DNA of 40,400 bases from Microbacteriaceae bacterium UBA963. GTDB lineage: Bacteria > Actinomycetota > Actinomycetes > Actinomycetales > Microbacteriaceae. The DNA lies in assembly GCA_002292955.1 (NCBI GenBank), contig DBCH01000130.1:2040-42439 (forward strand), written 5' to 3'. Made by a program: the position numbers and the translations under genes. Below, in pieces: positions 16,649-26,160 of this stretch; the first letter of the stretch is position 1; each line of letters opens with the position of its first letter. The notes under the pieces are model-generated. The model saw nothing but the letters and a program-made list of their open reading frames with translations, was not told the DNA's origin and searched no databases.

Positions 16649-19459
16649 GTGGCATCAATTCTGGATTTTGTCCTGCGCATGGGCGAAGGGCGCACCCTTC
16701 GCAAGTTGGAGAGTCTGACGCGCGCCGTTAACGCGCTCGAAGACGCTTTCTCTTCGCTCACCGACGAAGAGCTGCGCCAGGAGACGGCAGACTTCCGCCA
16801 GCGTTTTGCCGCGGGCGAGACGCTCGACAACATGCTTCCCGAAGCTTTTGCCGCCGTTCGTGAGGCGTCCAAGCGCACCATCGGACTGCGTCACTTCGAC
16901 GTGCAGATTATGGGTGGAGCCGCGCTCCACCTCGGGAATATCGCTGAGATGAAGACCGGTGAGGGTAAGACCCTCGTGGCGACCCTCGCGGCATACCTCA
17001 ACGCCATCTCTGGCCGAGGCGTTCACGTGATCACGGTGAACGATTATCTGGCCGGCTACCAGGGCGAGCTGATGGGCCGTGTTTATCGCGCCCTCGGCAT
17101 GACCACGGGCGTCATCATCGCCGGCCAAAATCCTCCCGAGCGCCGGGAACAGTACCTCGCCGACATCACCTACGGAACCAACAACGAGTTTGGCTTCGAC
17201 TACCTGCGCGACAATATGGCGTGGCAGTCCAGCGACCGCGTGCAGCGCGGGCACTATTTTGCCATCGTGGATGAGGTCGACTCGATCCTCATCGACGAGG
17301 CGCGCACGCCCCTGATCATCTCGGGGCCGGCGTCTGGTGAAGCTAACCGATGGTTCACAGAGTTCGCTACCATCGCCGATACGCTCATCGTTGGCACCGA
17401 CTACGAGGTCGACGAGAAAAAGCGCACCGTGGGTGTGCTGGAGCCCGGAATCGAAAAAGTCGAAGACTATCTCGGGATTGACAACCTGTACGAGTCGGCA
17501 AACACCCCGCTGATTTCGTTCTTGAACAACTCACTCAAGGCGCGCGCGTTGTTCAAGCGTGACAAAGACTATGTGGTTATGAACGGCGAGGTTCTCATCG
17601 TCGACGAGCACACCGGCCGCATCCTTGCCGGGCGCCGCTACAACGAGGGAATCCACCAGGCGATCGAGGCCAAGGAGGGCGTGGAGGTCAAGGCCGAGAA
17701 CCAGACTCTGGCCACCGTGACCCTGCAGAACTATTTCCGCATGTACGAGAAACTCTCGGGAATGACCGGAACGGCAGAGACCGAGGCCGGCGAGTTCATG
17801 AGCACCTACAAGCTGGGCGTGGTGCCGATTCCCACCAACCGTCCCATGGTGCGCAAGGACAACTCCGACCTGATCTTCAAAAACGAGATCATCAAGTTCG
17901 AGCGCGTTGCCGACGACATTCAGGAGCGTCACGGTCTCGGCCAACCCGTCCTGGTGGGAACCACGTCTGTCGAGAAGAGCGAGTACCTCTCGAAACTGCT
18001 CGCCAAGCGCGGCATTCGTCACGAGGTGTTGAACGCTAAGAATCACGCACGTGAGGCCGCCATCGTGGCCCAGGCCGGTCGTTTCGGCTCGGTGACCGTG
18101 GCCACCAACATGGCCGGTCGCGGTACCGACATCATGCTCGGCGGAAACGCGGAGTTCATGGCCGTCGCGGCACTCGCCGCCAAGGGCCTCGACCCGGTGG
18201 CAGACCCCGATGAGTACCAGAAGAAGTGGGGTCCCGCGTTCGAAGAGGTCAAGACGGACGTCGCCAACGAGGCGGCCAAGGTTATCGCCGCCGGCGGCCT
18301 TTATGTTCTTGGCACCGAGCGCCATGAGTCGCGCCGCATCGACAACCAGCTGCGCGGTCGTTCCGGTCGCCAGGGTGACCCGGGCGAGAGCCGCTTCTAC
18401 CTGTCACTCACGGATGACCTGATGCGAATGTTTAACTCAGGGATGGCCGAATCGTTCATGGGTCGCGGACTCGACGACACGGCCATCGAATCGAAGATTG
18501 TTTCGCGCGCCATCCGCTCCGCTCAGTCGCAGGTGGAAGCGCGCAACGCTGAGGTGCGCAAGAACGTCCTTAAGTACGACGACGTCTTGAACCGTCAACG
18601 CGAAGCCATCTACCACGACCGCGGACGCATTCTTGAGGGTGGAGACCTGCGTGACCGGGCCCTCGACTTCATCTCCGATGTGATTGACGATGTGATCAAC
18701 GTGCACTGTGGCCAAGGCAACGGAGACGATTGGGACTTCGACGCACTGTGGGCCGAACTGCGCACAATCTACCCCGTGTCAATCACCATCGACGAGGTGA
18801 TCGCCGAAGCGGGCACCAAGGGGCGCGTGAATCTCGACTTTATGCGCCGCGAAATCCAATCGGACGCGTCGCTGTCCTACGCGCGCCGTGAGTCAACCCT
18901 GGGTGCGCCGGCAATGCGCGAACTCGAGCGGCGGGTAGTTCTTTCGGTCATTGACCGCCGCTGGCGTGATCACCTCTACGAGATGGACTACCTCAAGGAT
19001 GGTATTGGGCTGCGTGCCATGGCACAGCGTGACCCTCTCGTGGAGTATCAGCGCGAAGGATTCGCTCTCTACTCATCCATGATGGACGGGATCAAAACGG
19101 AGTCCGTGGGGTTCCTCTTCAACCTCGAGGTTCAGGTTCAAGTTTCCGAGGGCGACCCAAGTCACCCGAGCATCGCCGCCAAGGGACTCGATGGGGTTGC
19201 TGCACCCACGCAGTTGAGTTACACCGCTCCGAATGAAGACGGCCAGGCAGAAATTCGCGATCAGCGCGGCCAAGTCGAGCGGGCAGCAACGGAGCGCGCG
19301 CGTCAGGCAGAAGCTTCTCAGCGGCCCATCACTCCAGAACGCACCCAGCCCACGGGGCAACCCGCGCAGCAGGGCGGGGGCCGGGGTGCTTTCGGCCAGC
19401 GCGTTGAGGGCGATGCACCGCCCATGAATCGCCGCGATCGCCGCAGCAAGGGGCGCTAG
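16649..19459 (+). CDS. secA: Preprotein translocase ATPase SecA
   Basis: A 936-residue motor ATPase that pushes unfolded precursors through SecYEG. Walker A is MKTGEGKTLVATLAAYLNA near residues 98-108, and the DEAD-type box is VDEVDSILIDEARTPLIISGP. The preprotein cross-linking region and the second helicase domain, with ATNMAGRGTDIMLGGNAEF and QLRGRSGRQGDPGESRFYLSLTDDLM, are complete. The C-terminus ends in a basic tail, MNRRDRRSKGR, and lacks the cysteine zinc motif of E. coli SecA, as expected for actinobacterial SecA1. The GTG start has GGAG just upstream. The stop codon overlaps that of the convergent MFS gene in CTAG (19456-19459). Confidence 0.97.
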   Translation: MASILDFVLRMGEGRTLRKLESLTRAVNALEDAFSSLTDEELRQETADFRQRFAAGETLDNMLPEAFAAVREASKRTIGLRHFDVQIMGGAALHLGNIAEMKTGEGKTLVATLAAYLNAISGRGVHVITVNDYLAGYQGELMGRVYRALGMTTGVIIAGQNPPERREQYLADITYGTNNEFGFDYLRDNMAWQSSDRVQRGHYFAIVDEVDSILIDEARTPLIISGPASGEANRWFTEFATIADTLIVGTDYEVDEKKRTVGVLEPGIEKVEDYLGIDNLYESANTPLISFLNNSLKARALFKRDKDYVVMNGEVLIVDEHTGRILAGRRYNEGIHQAIEAKEGVEVKAENQTLATVTLQNYFRMYEKLSGMTGTAETEAGEFMSTYKLGVVPIPTNRPMVRKDNSDLIFKNEIIKFERVADDIQERHGLGQPVLVGTTSVEKSEYLSKLLAKRGIRHEVLNAKNHAREAAIVAQAGRFGSVTVATNMAGRGTDIMLGGNAEFMAVAALAAKGLDPVADPDEYQKKWGPAFEEVKTDVANEAAKVIAAGGLYVLGTERHESRRIDNQLRGRSGRQGDPGESRFYLSLTDDLMRMFNSGMAESFMGRGLDDTAIESKIVSRAIRSAQSQVEARNAEVRKNVLKYDDVLNRQREAIYHDRGRILEGGDLRDRALDFISDVIDDVINVHCGQGNGDDWDFDALWAELRTIYPVSITIDEVIAEAGTKGRVNLDFMRREIQSDASLSYARRESTLGAPAMRELERRVVLSVIDRRWRDHLYEMDYLKDGIGLRAMAQRDPLVEYQREGFALYSSMMDGIKTESVGFLFNLEVQVQVSEGDPSHPSIAAKGLDGVAAPTQLSYTAPNEDGQAEIRDQRGQVERAATERARQAEASQRPITPERTQPTGQPAQQGGGRGAFGQRVEGDAPPMNRRDRRSKGR

Positions 19460-20688
19460 CGTTTTTCGTCGACTTTTGCGTTGCGGCGGAGAACGATAAG
19501 CGGAAAAATCCCCGCTAAAGCCGAAACCAAAAGCAAGATGTAGTCGAGAGTCCAGTCGTCTGAAAAACTGTGGATGAAACCCACGGTCAAAGGTCCCAGG
19601 GCGCCGATGAGATAGCCGACTCCTTGTGTCATGCCACTCAAGGCGACCGCACCCGCCGGCCCTGAAGTCCGAACGTTAATCAGGACCAATGAGATGTTGA
19701 AGAAAATCATGCCGAGTCCACTCAGGGCTACCCACAACCAGGTCGCGACCTCGGGGATAAGCCACAGGCCGAGAGTTCCCAAGAAGACAACGATGATGCC
19801 CATCAGGATTAGCGGTGTCGTAGATTTCAGGCGAGTAACCAACAGTGGTCCGAACAAGCTGATGGGGACCGACATGAACGTGTACAGAGCCAGCATCATG
19901 CCAGTGTCACCCTCTGACATGCCAATTCGTTCTTGAAGCATCACGGGCAGCCATGCCCACATGATGTAGCAATTGAACGCGGCGATGGCGAATGATGTGG
20001 TGATGGCCCACGATGTCGGCGAGGTCCATACTCGCCGAGCGATTCCGGGATCGGTGGTGCTAGCAAAGGTGGACGCATGGCCACGTTCGCGAATGATCTG
20101 TCCGATCCAGGGGAGAACAGCCACGATTGCGAGGTAACCCCACAGGGCAATCGAGGTTCGCCAATCTGCGCTCGCCGCAATAGGGGCCGCGAGATAAGCG
20201 GGAATCACGCTCCCCAGTACCGCCATGGAAAGGTAGATGGTCGACATGCCACCGATGCGGTCAGGGAAAAACTTCTTCACCAGAGGCGGTAAAACAACGT
20301 TAGCGGCACCCGTGCCTGCCATCGAGAAAAAACTCCAGAACAGGAATCCGTTGGTTTCCTGGCTGGCGGCGCGAGCAATTTCCCCTATGCCAATGGCGCT
20401 GGCCGCAATAATGACCGTCCACTCGAGACCAATCCGCCGCGCAATTGCGGGCGCGACTGCTCCGAAGATCGCGAAGGTGAAGGGAGCGGCCATCCCCAGG
20501 AGTCCGATACTCAGCGCATCGAAGTGGATGTCCTTGTCGATCGTGAGCAGAATAGGAGAGACCGATGTAGCGGCCGAACGAAGCCCGAAAGCGACCAAGA
20601 CCAAACCGACAAAAACCACGAATCTTCCGCGCACCAGTGATCGTTTGTCTGGCCCGGTGGTCGGGGGCTGTGGGGCGGCGGCAGTCAC
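19456..20688 (-). CDS. MFS transporter, CynX/NimT-like
   Basis: A 410-residue major facilitator with about twelve hydrophobic helices. The first helix reads FVVFVGLVLVAFGLRSAATSVSPIL, which is typical of the CynX/NimT group (cyanate or nitroimidazole-type carriers). The motif between helices 2 and 3 includes GAVAPAIARRIG. The substrate cannot be read from sequence. The gene starts with GTG at 20688 (MTAAAPQPPTTGPDKRS), without a clear ribosome binding site or -10. Its stop shares CTAG with the secA stop on the other strand, so there is no room for a terminator between the two genes. Confidence 0.85.
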   Translation of the reverse strand: MTAAAPQPPTTGPDKRSLVRGRFVVFVGLVLVAFGLRSAATSVSPILLTIDKDIHFDALSIGLLGMAAPFTFAIFGAVAPAIARRIGLEWTVIIAASAIGIGEIARAASQETNGFLFWSFFSMAGTGAANVVLPPLVKKFFPDRIGGMSTIYLSMAVLGSVIPAYLAAPIAASADWRTSIALWGYLAIVAVLPWIGQIIRERGHASTFASTTDPGIARRVWTSPTSWAITTSFAIAAFNCYIMWAWLPVMLQERIGMSEGDTGMMLALYTFMSVPISLFGPLLVTRLKSTTPLILMGIIVVFLGTLGLWLIPEVATWLWVALSGLGMIFFNISLVLINVRTSGPAGAVALSGMTQGVGYLIGALGPLTVGFIHSFSDDWTLDYILLLVSALAGIFPLIVLRRNAKVDEKR

Positions 20689-20738
20689 GACACTCAGTCA
20701 ATCAAACAATTCGCGCCCCGCCCTATGATGTGAGCGCC

Positions 20739-20791
20739 CAGATAATCTGAACGAACCGTTTGTTGATGTGGGTTCGGCACACCAGTAGAGT
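20739..20791 (+). promoter_or_regulatory. Promoter of the hydrolase gene, with upstream palindrome
   Basis: TTGATG (20763-20768) and TAGAGT (20786-20791) are 17 bases apart. A perfect 11-base palindrome CAGATAATCTG (20739-20749) sits 13 bases before the -35 and could bind a regulator. The leader of about 43 bases ends in AAAGAGG before ATG 20841. Confidence 0.45.
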
Positions 20792-20840
20792 CACACCTAG
20801 ATGTATTTGGGTCACCGTCGACACAACGAAAGAGGTTCTC

Positions 20841-21578
20841 ATGGCTCGATTTGTATTGGTTCACGGCGCAATGTGCAACGCGTCAACGTGGCCTGCCGCT
20901 TTTGTTGAGGGCCTCGAGTCCAAAGGACACACGGTTGAGGTCTTCGACCTTCCGGCCCAAGGTACGGATTCCACGCCCAAAGCAGCAGTATCGATGCAGG
21001 CCTACGCTGATCGCACGGTCGAGCAGTTGAGATCGCGCCCCGAGCCTGCCGTTCTCGTGGGTCACTCGATGGGTGGCGTGGTGGTTACTCAGGCGGCCGA
21101 CGACTTCGTTGCCGCCGGTGGCGAACTTGCGCAGGTTATTTACCTCACGGCGTTCCTGCCGCGCAACGGCCAGTCACTGCTCGAGCTTGCGGGTTCCCCC
21201 GAGGGTGAGGGCGATCAGGTTCAGGCAAACTTGCAGGTGTCTGGTGAGCCCCCCATGGGAACGTTGGCCCCCGACGCGGTGAAGAGCGCACTCTTCACGA
21301 CAACCAGCCCGGAGATGATGGCGACGGTTCCCCCGGAGAGCATCGAATCTCAGCCGATTATTCCGTTCACCAATCCCGTGAGCATCACCGACGATCGCTC
21401 CATTACGCGACGATACATTTTCGCGCTGAAAGACCGAGCCATTCCGCTGCCCCTTCAGCGCAAGATGGCGGGCGCCACCGCTGTGGCCGAGACCGCCGAG
21501 ATTGACAGCGACCACATGGTCTTCTTCTCGAAGCAGGCAGATCTCGTCGACGTGCTCGATCGGTTTGCCCGCAGCTAG
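20841..21578 (+). CDS. Alpha/beta hydrolase, methylesterase-like
   Basis: A 245-residue alpha/beta hydrolase that starts directly with MARFVLVHGAMCNASTWP. The oxyanion strand is FVLVHGA and the nucleophile elbow is GHSMGG (S76). The catalytic histidine is in DSDHMVFFSKQADLVDVL near the C-terminus. The overall pattern resembles plant-type methyl esterases and hydroxynitrile lyase relatives (EstC/SABP2 group), but the substrate is unknown. The frame is open upstream to 20760. The ATG at 20841 is chosen because it has a ribosome binding site and fits the family length. Its stop shares CTAG (21575-21578) with the convergent membrane-protein gene. Confidence 0.85.
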   Translation: MARFVLVHGAMCNASTWPAAFVEGLESKGHTVEVFDLPAQGTDSTPKAAVSMQAYADRTVEQLRSRPEPAVLVGHSMGGVVVTQAADDFVAAGGELAQVIYLTAFLPRNGQSLLELAGSPEGEGDQVQANLQVSGEPPMGTLAPDAVKSALFTTTSPEMMATVPPESIESQPIIPFTNPVSITDDRSITRRYIFALKDRAIPLPLQRKMAGATAVAETAEIDSDHMVFFSKQADLVDVLDRFARS

Positions 21579-22150
21579 TTGCTCGAGGGCTGCGACTTCG
21601 CAGCCCTCTTCAACACGCGAATGGCTGCCCGGGCATCCACCGTTTCTCGGCGATAGCGCCGATAGACCATCGAGATGCGCAGGGCCGACTCCGAGAGCAG
21701 AAGCATGAGCCCGGCGGTGATGAACAGGCTCACCGCATAGTTCTCTATCGCGGTGTTCTCGGAGAGCAGTTTCACGGTGATCAGGAAGACAACCACGATG
21801 TACTCGGCAAAACTGCGCCGCACAATGATGGCCTGATATTCCGGCAGCGCTCGAACGTACATGATGCGCGCGCGGTAGCGAGCCAAAAAGTAACCACCCA
21901 CAATTCCCGCTCCGCCGGCGACCATGTGCCACGGGTCACTGCTGAGGTCGCGCCACAGCACAACGCCGATGAACAGCAGTTCCATCACAGGGTCGAGGGC
22001 CTCGAGAACGAGGCGACGCACAAAGTTTCCCTTGGGGAGGCGCAGGATTCGGCGACCGTAGAGTGACCCTCGAATGTCGATGATGGTCATCACCACGATC
22101 AGCGGAGAGAGATACGCCAGCAGAAGCCACGTGTTGTCGAAGGGATTCAT
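21575..22150 (-). CDS. Membrane protein of unknown function
   Basis: A 191-residue protein with about five hydrophobic segments: LLLAYLSPLIVVMTIIDI, LLFIGVVLW, MVAGGAGIVGGYFLARY, SFAEYIVVVFLITVKLL and YAVSLFITAGLMLLL. Conserved-looking polar pieces between them include RGSLYGRRILRLPKGNF and RYRARIMYVRALPEYQAIIVRRS. The C-terminus is basic and cytoplasmic if the usual positive-inside rule holds. The start at 22150 (MNPFDN) is chosen because TAGGCT lies seven bases upstream, even though the frame stays open to 22180. I do not recognise the family. Confidence 0.75.
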   Translation of the reverse strand: MNPFDNTWLLLAYLSPLIVVMTIIDIRGSLYGRRILRLPKGNFVRRLVLEALDPVMELLFIGVVLWRDLSSDPWHMVAGGAGIVGGYFLARYRARIMYVRALPEYQAIIVRRSFAEYIVVVFLITVKLLSENTAIENYAVSLFITAGLMLLLSESALRISMVYRRYRRETVDARAAIRVLKRAAKSQPSSN

Positions 22151-22163
22151 CTGAACGAGCCTA
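22151..22163 (-). promoter_or_regulatory. Leaderless -10 element, minus strand
   Basis: On the minus strand TAGGCT (22163-22158) is followed by CGTTCAG and ATG at 22150. This is the same hexamer and spacing as before 3057 and 7957. Confidence 0.5.
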
Positions 22164-22239
22164 GTCACTGCCGGTCTCATATTGACACATGCCTACCGTT
22201 GTTCCCGCGGGCGCTGGGTGACAGAGTCAAAGGGGAAGC

Positions 22240-22280
22240 CACGGTCACCGTGAACTAGAAAATCTGCGCGCGCGAGGAGG
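22240..22280 (+). promoter_or_regulatory. Operator-like palindrome and start region of the hydantoinase operon
   Basis: A perfect 13-base palindrome CACGGTCACCGTG (22240-22252) is followed by a -10-like TAGAAA (22256-22261). A strong GAGGAGG ribosome binding site (22274-22280) lies four bases before the TTG start at 22285. If the -10 is right, the palindrome lies in the spacer, where a repressor would block polymerase. The only strong -35-like TTGACA is at 22182-22187 and has no -10 partner at the right distance. Confidence 0.4.
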
Positions 22281-22284
22281 CATC

Positions 22285-24384
22285 TTGTATCGGATTTCTG
22301 TGGATACAGGAGGAACGTTTACCGACGTCGTGGTGAAGGACGCCAGCAGCCAGATTTACATGTCCAAGGCGCTCACCACTCGCGACCGCGCCTATCTCGC
22401 GATAGAGCAGGGGCTCGCTGACATCGCTGCCACCATCGGCGTTGATGTCGCCGATCTCATCCGCCAGTCGGTGCAGATCAACTACGGAACGACGCGCTCA
22501 ACGAACATGGTGGTCACGTCGCGCACCGCCAAGACGGCGTTGCTCGTGACCGACGGCTTCCCCGACATCCTGTTGTTGCGCGAGGGCGGCAAGCCGGACC
22601 CCTTTCGGCGCATGCACTTTCGACCGCCGCTGGTGCCGCGTCACCTCACGTTTGAGATTGACGAGCGCATACTGGCCGATGGCAGCGTTCACATTCCGCT
22701 CGACGAAGATTCGGTTCGCCGGGCAGCCAAAGCGTGCACCGTTGCGGGAATCGAAGCCGTGGGCATCAGCCTGCTGTGGTCGATCGCCAACCCGACTCAC
22801 GAGCTTCGCATCGCGCAGATTCTCGCGGACGAAATGCCGGGCATCCCCGTCACGCTGTCGCACGAGGTGAACCCCAGCATTCGCGAGTATCGCCGCGCCT
22901 CGTCCACGGCCATCGACGCGTCGCTCAAGCCCGCCATGCAGAAATTCTTTGGAGACCTCCAGTCGGATCTCGACGCAGCCGGGTTTACCGGCAGTCTGCT
23001 CATCTCCACCTCCTACGGAGGCGGCTGGAGCGCCGATCGCATTGCGGCCAAGCCGGTCTATTCGATTGGTTCGGGTCCCTCGCTGGCTCCGGTGGCGGCC
23101 GTGCGCGAGGTTAATCAGGACGTGCCCGGAGGTGCTGTGGGCAACACCGTGCTGGTCACCGACATGGGTGGCACGACCTTTGACCTCTCGGTGATTCAGG
23201 CGGGTCGCATCGAGCGCACCAACGAAACCTGGCTCGGCGGAAAGTGGATTGGTGACATCACGGGAACGCGATCCGTTGATATCGAGAGCATCGGTGCCGG
23301 TGGCGGATCCATTATTCGTATCGACTCGGGCGGACTGATGCAGGTGGGCCCGCAAAGTGCCGGCTCCGAGCCGGGGCCCGTGTGTTACGGACGCGGCGGC
23401 ACCGATCCCACCATCACGGATGCGGCTCTCGTGCTCGGCTACCTTGACTCGTCTAATTTCCTCGGCGGTCGTCTGGAGCTCAAGAAGGCGGAGGCCGAGG
23501 CCGCCATCGCGGCCGTGGCCGATCGCCTCGGCATGACCACGGAGGCAGCGGCAATCGCCGCCATGCGCATCTCGGTCGACAACATCGTCACGGCTATCCG
23601 AGAGAAAACGGTCTCCAAGGGAATTGATACCCGCGAGATCGTTCTCGTGGCCGGCGGCGGTGCGGCGGGCATCAACGTCGGTCTGGTGGCCGCCGAACTG
23701 GGTGCTCGAACCGTGATTCTGCCCAAGAGCGCGGGTGCCATGAGTGCCTACGGTGCCGCCCACTCCGACATCCTCTCGGAGTTCGACATCGTGACGTTCC
23801 AAACAACGGGTTCTTCCGAGTTTCAACTCATCAACGATGCCTTCGCCCAGGTTCACCGTCAGGGCCAAGAGTTTCTTGACTCGATTGATCCGGCAACGAT
23901 TTCGTCGACCGACATTGAGTTTTACCTGCAGGCGCGCTATCCCATGCAGGCGTGGGAGCTCACGGTGTCGCTCGGCAACTTCGACGACGCCCGGGCCATC
24001 ACCGCGGCGGATATCGAGGCGCGCTTTCACGCCGAACACGAACGCGTCTTTGGCGTGTTCGAGGAGGGTGAGCACGTGGAGATTCTCGGCTAGGGCGCCC
24101 GAGCCACCGCTCGACTCGCCGGTAACGATGCGCCGAACGTGTTCATCGATCAGCCGGCCGTGGCCTCGGTCGAAGAAGTGCGCCCCACGTATTTCCGCGA
24201 TACCGGCTGGGTCGATGCGCGTCTCGTGTCGGCACAGCACATGCGCGCGCTCGGCGAGATTGGGGGGCCCGCGATCGTGCGCGAAGACACCACCACGCTG
24301 GTGGTCTACCCCGGCCAAAGACTCCAGATTCTCGCCTCGGGAAACTATCAACTCCACATCGCAGCCGACGGAGGGAACGCCTGA
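22285..24384 (+). pseudogene. Hydantoinase/5-oxoprolinase subunit A with in-frame amber codon
   Basis: Reading through one TAG at 24091-24093 gives a 699-residue protein, the usual length of the HyuA/N-methylhydantoinase A family. These are ATP-dependent enzymes that open cyclic amides or carboxylate ketones. The first 602 residues start with YRISVDTGGTFTDVVVKD, the ATP-binding motif, and contain TDMGGTTFDLS and VAGGGAAGIN of the second nucleotide-binding half. After the stop the same frame continues GARATARLAGNDAPNVFIDQ and stays open to a TGA that overlaps the ATG of the B gene (TGATG). The stop could have arisen from TGG (tryptophan) by one G-to-A change, since relatives often have W near this point. 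The protein may be truncated, read through, or the base may be an error. The TTG start has a strong ribosome binding site. Confidence 0.75.
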
Positions 24385-26156
24385 TGCGCACCTACAAGAC
24401 CGATGTCATCGATATGTCGGTGATTGCCAACCGGCTCGACGGAATTGTTCGTGAGATGGAGAACACCCTGCTGCGTGCGGGTCGATCGGCCGTGCTCAAC
24501 ATGGCCCGTGACTTCTCGTGCTCGATCATCACGGGTGACAACCGCCTGCTTGCGACCGCAGAGGGCCTGCCCGTTCACGTGATCGGTGGCGAGCGTCTGG
24601 GCGAGGCCATGACGCGCCGCCACCCGGATCTGCGTGAGGGCGATGCCTTTCTTCATAACGATCCCTACGCCGGCAACACCCACGCGGCCGACCACACACT
24701 CATGGTGCCGGTGTTCGTGGAGGGCGTGCACATGTTCACGACTCTGGCCAAAGCTCACCAGGCAGACATCGGTAACTCGGCGCCCACCACGTACATGCCC
24801 TTTGCGAAGGACGTCTACGAGGAGGGCGCGCTCGTCTTCACCGCCATCAAGGTGCAGCGTGACTTCACCGACATCGACGACATCATCACGATGTGCCGCA
24901 GCCGCATTCGCGTGCCCAACCAGTGGTACGGCGACTACCTCGCCATGGTGGGCGCGGCCCGCATCGGTGAGCGTGGGCTCAAGGCCCTGTGTGAGAAGTA
25001 CGGTCTCGAGGTGATCAAGAACTACATCGAGGATTGGTTCGATTACTCCGAGGTTCTGATGAAGGACACCATCTCGCGCATGGAACCCGGCGTGGCGTCG
25101 GGCTTCGGTGTGCACGACCCGGTGGGTGACCTTGCTCCGGACGGACTGACCATCAACGTGTCGCTCGAAGTTAAGCCCGACGAGGGCCGCATTGTGATCG
25201 ACCTGCGCGACAACATCGATTGCATCGACGGCGGCATGAATGAGTCGGAGACGTGTGCCATCAACAATGCGATGACCGGTGTGCTCAACTGTCTCGATGC
25301 CTCAGTGCCCCGCAATGCGGGCAGTTTCCGATGCATCGAGGTCATGATTCGCGACAACTGCATTGTGGGTCGGCCAAAGTTTCCCCACTCCACCTCCGTG
25401 GCCACCACCAATGTGGGGGAGCGACTGGTTATGACCACGCAGCGCATCATCGCCGAGCGTTGGCCGGGACAGGGCATGGCCGAAGGGTCGAACGGACTTG
25501 GCCCCGGGTTTGCCGTGATTTCGGGACAGGACACCCGGGGCGGAAACAACGCCACGTTTGTCAACCAGCTGTTCATCGGCAGTCAGGGAGGCCCCGGTGG
25601 TCCCGGCTACGACGGTTGGGTGACGTTTGGTAACTCCGTGACGAACGGCTTGATGCTGCGCGACAGCGTGGAGGTGGACGAACAGAAGTACCCCATCCTG
25701 ATTCGCCAAATGCGCGTGCGCACCGACTCAGGCGGCGTGGGTGAGTGGCGTGGCGCGCCGGGCATCGTGTGCGAGTACGGCCCGGTTATTGACCAGATGA
25801 CGGCGCACTATGTGACCGACGGAAACGTGAATCCGCCGCGCGGGGTGGCCGGCGGTGGCGATGCCGCACCCTCGGAGCCCTACGTTTTGCGCGAGGGCGG
25901 GGCAGAGGTGTCGGCACCGCTCATCGGCAGCGTCACGCTCACGCGTGGCGAGATGGTGGGACACCGGTTGAGCGGTGGAGGCGGATACGGCAATCCGCAC
26001 GATCGTCCCGCAGACAGCGTGCGCACCGACGTGTTGGCCGGTTTTGTCTCGTTTGAGGGCGCCCGAAACGACTACGGCGTGGCTTTTGTTCGCGACGTTA
26101 TCGATGCCTCACTCGAGGTGGATGTCGCCGCGACGGCTGCCCTCCGGGGAGAATAG
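24384..26156 (+). CDS. Hydantoinase/5-oxoprolinase subunit B
   Basis: A 590-residue HyuB-type subunit, the hydrolytic or carboxylating partner of subunit A. Typical segments are DFSCSIITGDNRLLATAEGLPVHV, HNDPYAGNTHAADHTLMVPVF (with histidines likely to hold metal), GPGFAVISGQDTRGGNNATF and HRLSGGGGYGNPHDRP near the C-terminus. The length is normal for the two-subunit type. The ATG shares its A with the TGA of the A reading frame, so the two genes are coupled, and the B gene itself is intact. The next gene begins 4 bases after its stop. Substrates of this family range over hydantoins, 5-oxoproline, caprolactam and ketones, and nothing in the sequence alone fixes it. Confidence 0.9.
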   Translation: MRTYKTDVIDMSVIANRLDGIVREMENTLLRAGRSAVLNMARDFSCSIITGDNRLLATAEGLPVHVIGGERLGEAMTRRHPDLREGDAFLHNDPYAGNTHAADHTLMVPVFVEGVHMFTTLAKAHQADIGNSAPTTYMPFAKDVYEEGALVFTAIKVQRDFTDIDDIITMCRSRIRVPNQWYGDYLAMVGAARIGERGLKALCEKYGLEVIKNYIEDWFDYSEVLMKDTISRMEPGVASGFGVHDPVGDLAPDGLTINVSLEVKPDEGRIVIDLRDNIDCIDGGMNESETCAINNAMTGVLNCLDASVPRNAGSFRCIEVMIRDNCIVGRPKFPHSTSVATTNVGERLVMTTQRIIAERWPGQGMAEGSNGLGPGFAVISGQDTRGGNNATFVNQLFIGSQGGPGGPGYDGWVTFGNSVTNGLMLRDSVEVDEQKYPILIRQMRVRTDSGGVGEWRGAPGIVCEYGPVIDQMTAHYVTDGNVNPPRGVAGGGDAAPSEPYVLREGGAEVSAPLIGSVTLTRGEMVGHRLSGGGGYGNPHDRPADSVRTDVLAGFVSFEGARNDYGVAFVRDVIDASLEVDVAATAALRGE

Positions 26157-26160
26157 TCTC

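Noticed and set aside
17531..18325. A 264-codon frame antisense to secA
   Set aside because: It is a codon-bias shadow of secA with no ribosome binding site or family features.
22498..24357. A long open frame (619 codons) antisense to the hydantoinase A gene
   Set aside because: It mirrors the codon bias of the real gene on the other strand, has a histidine- and glycine-rich composition with no family resemblance, and lacks a start signal. It also crosses the amber codon unaffected only because it is in another frame.
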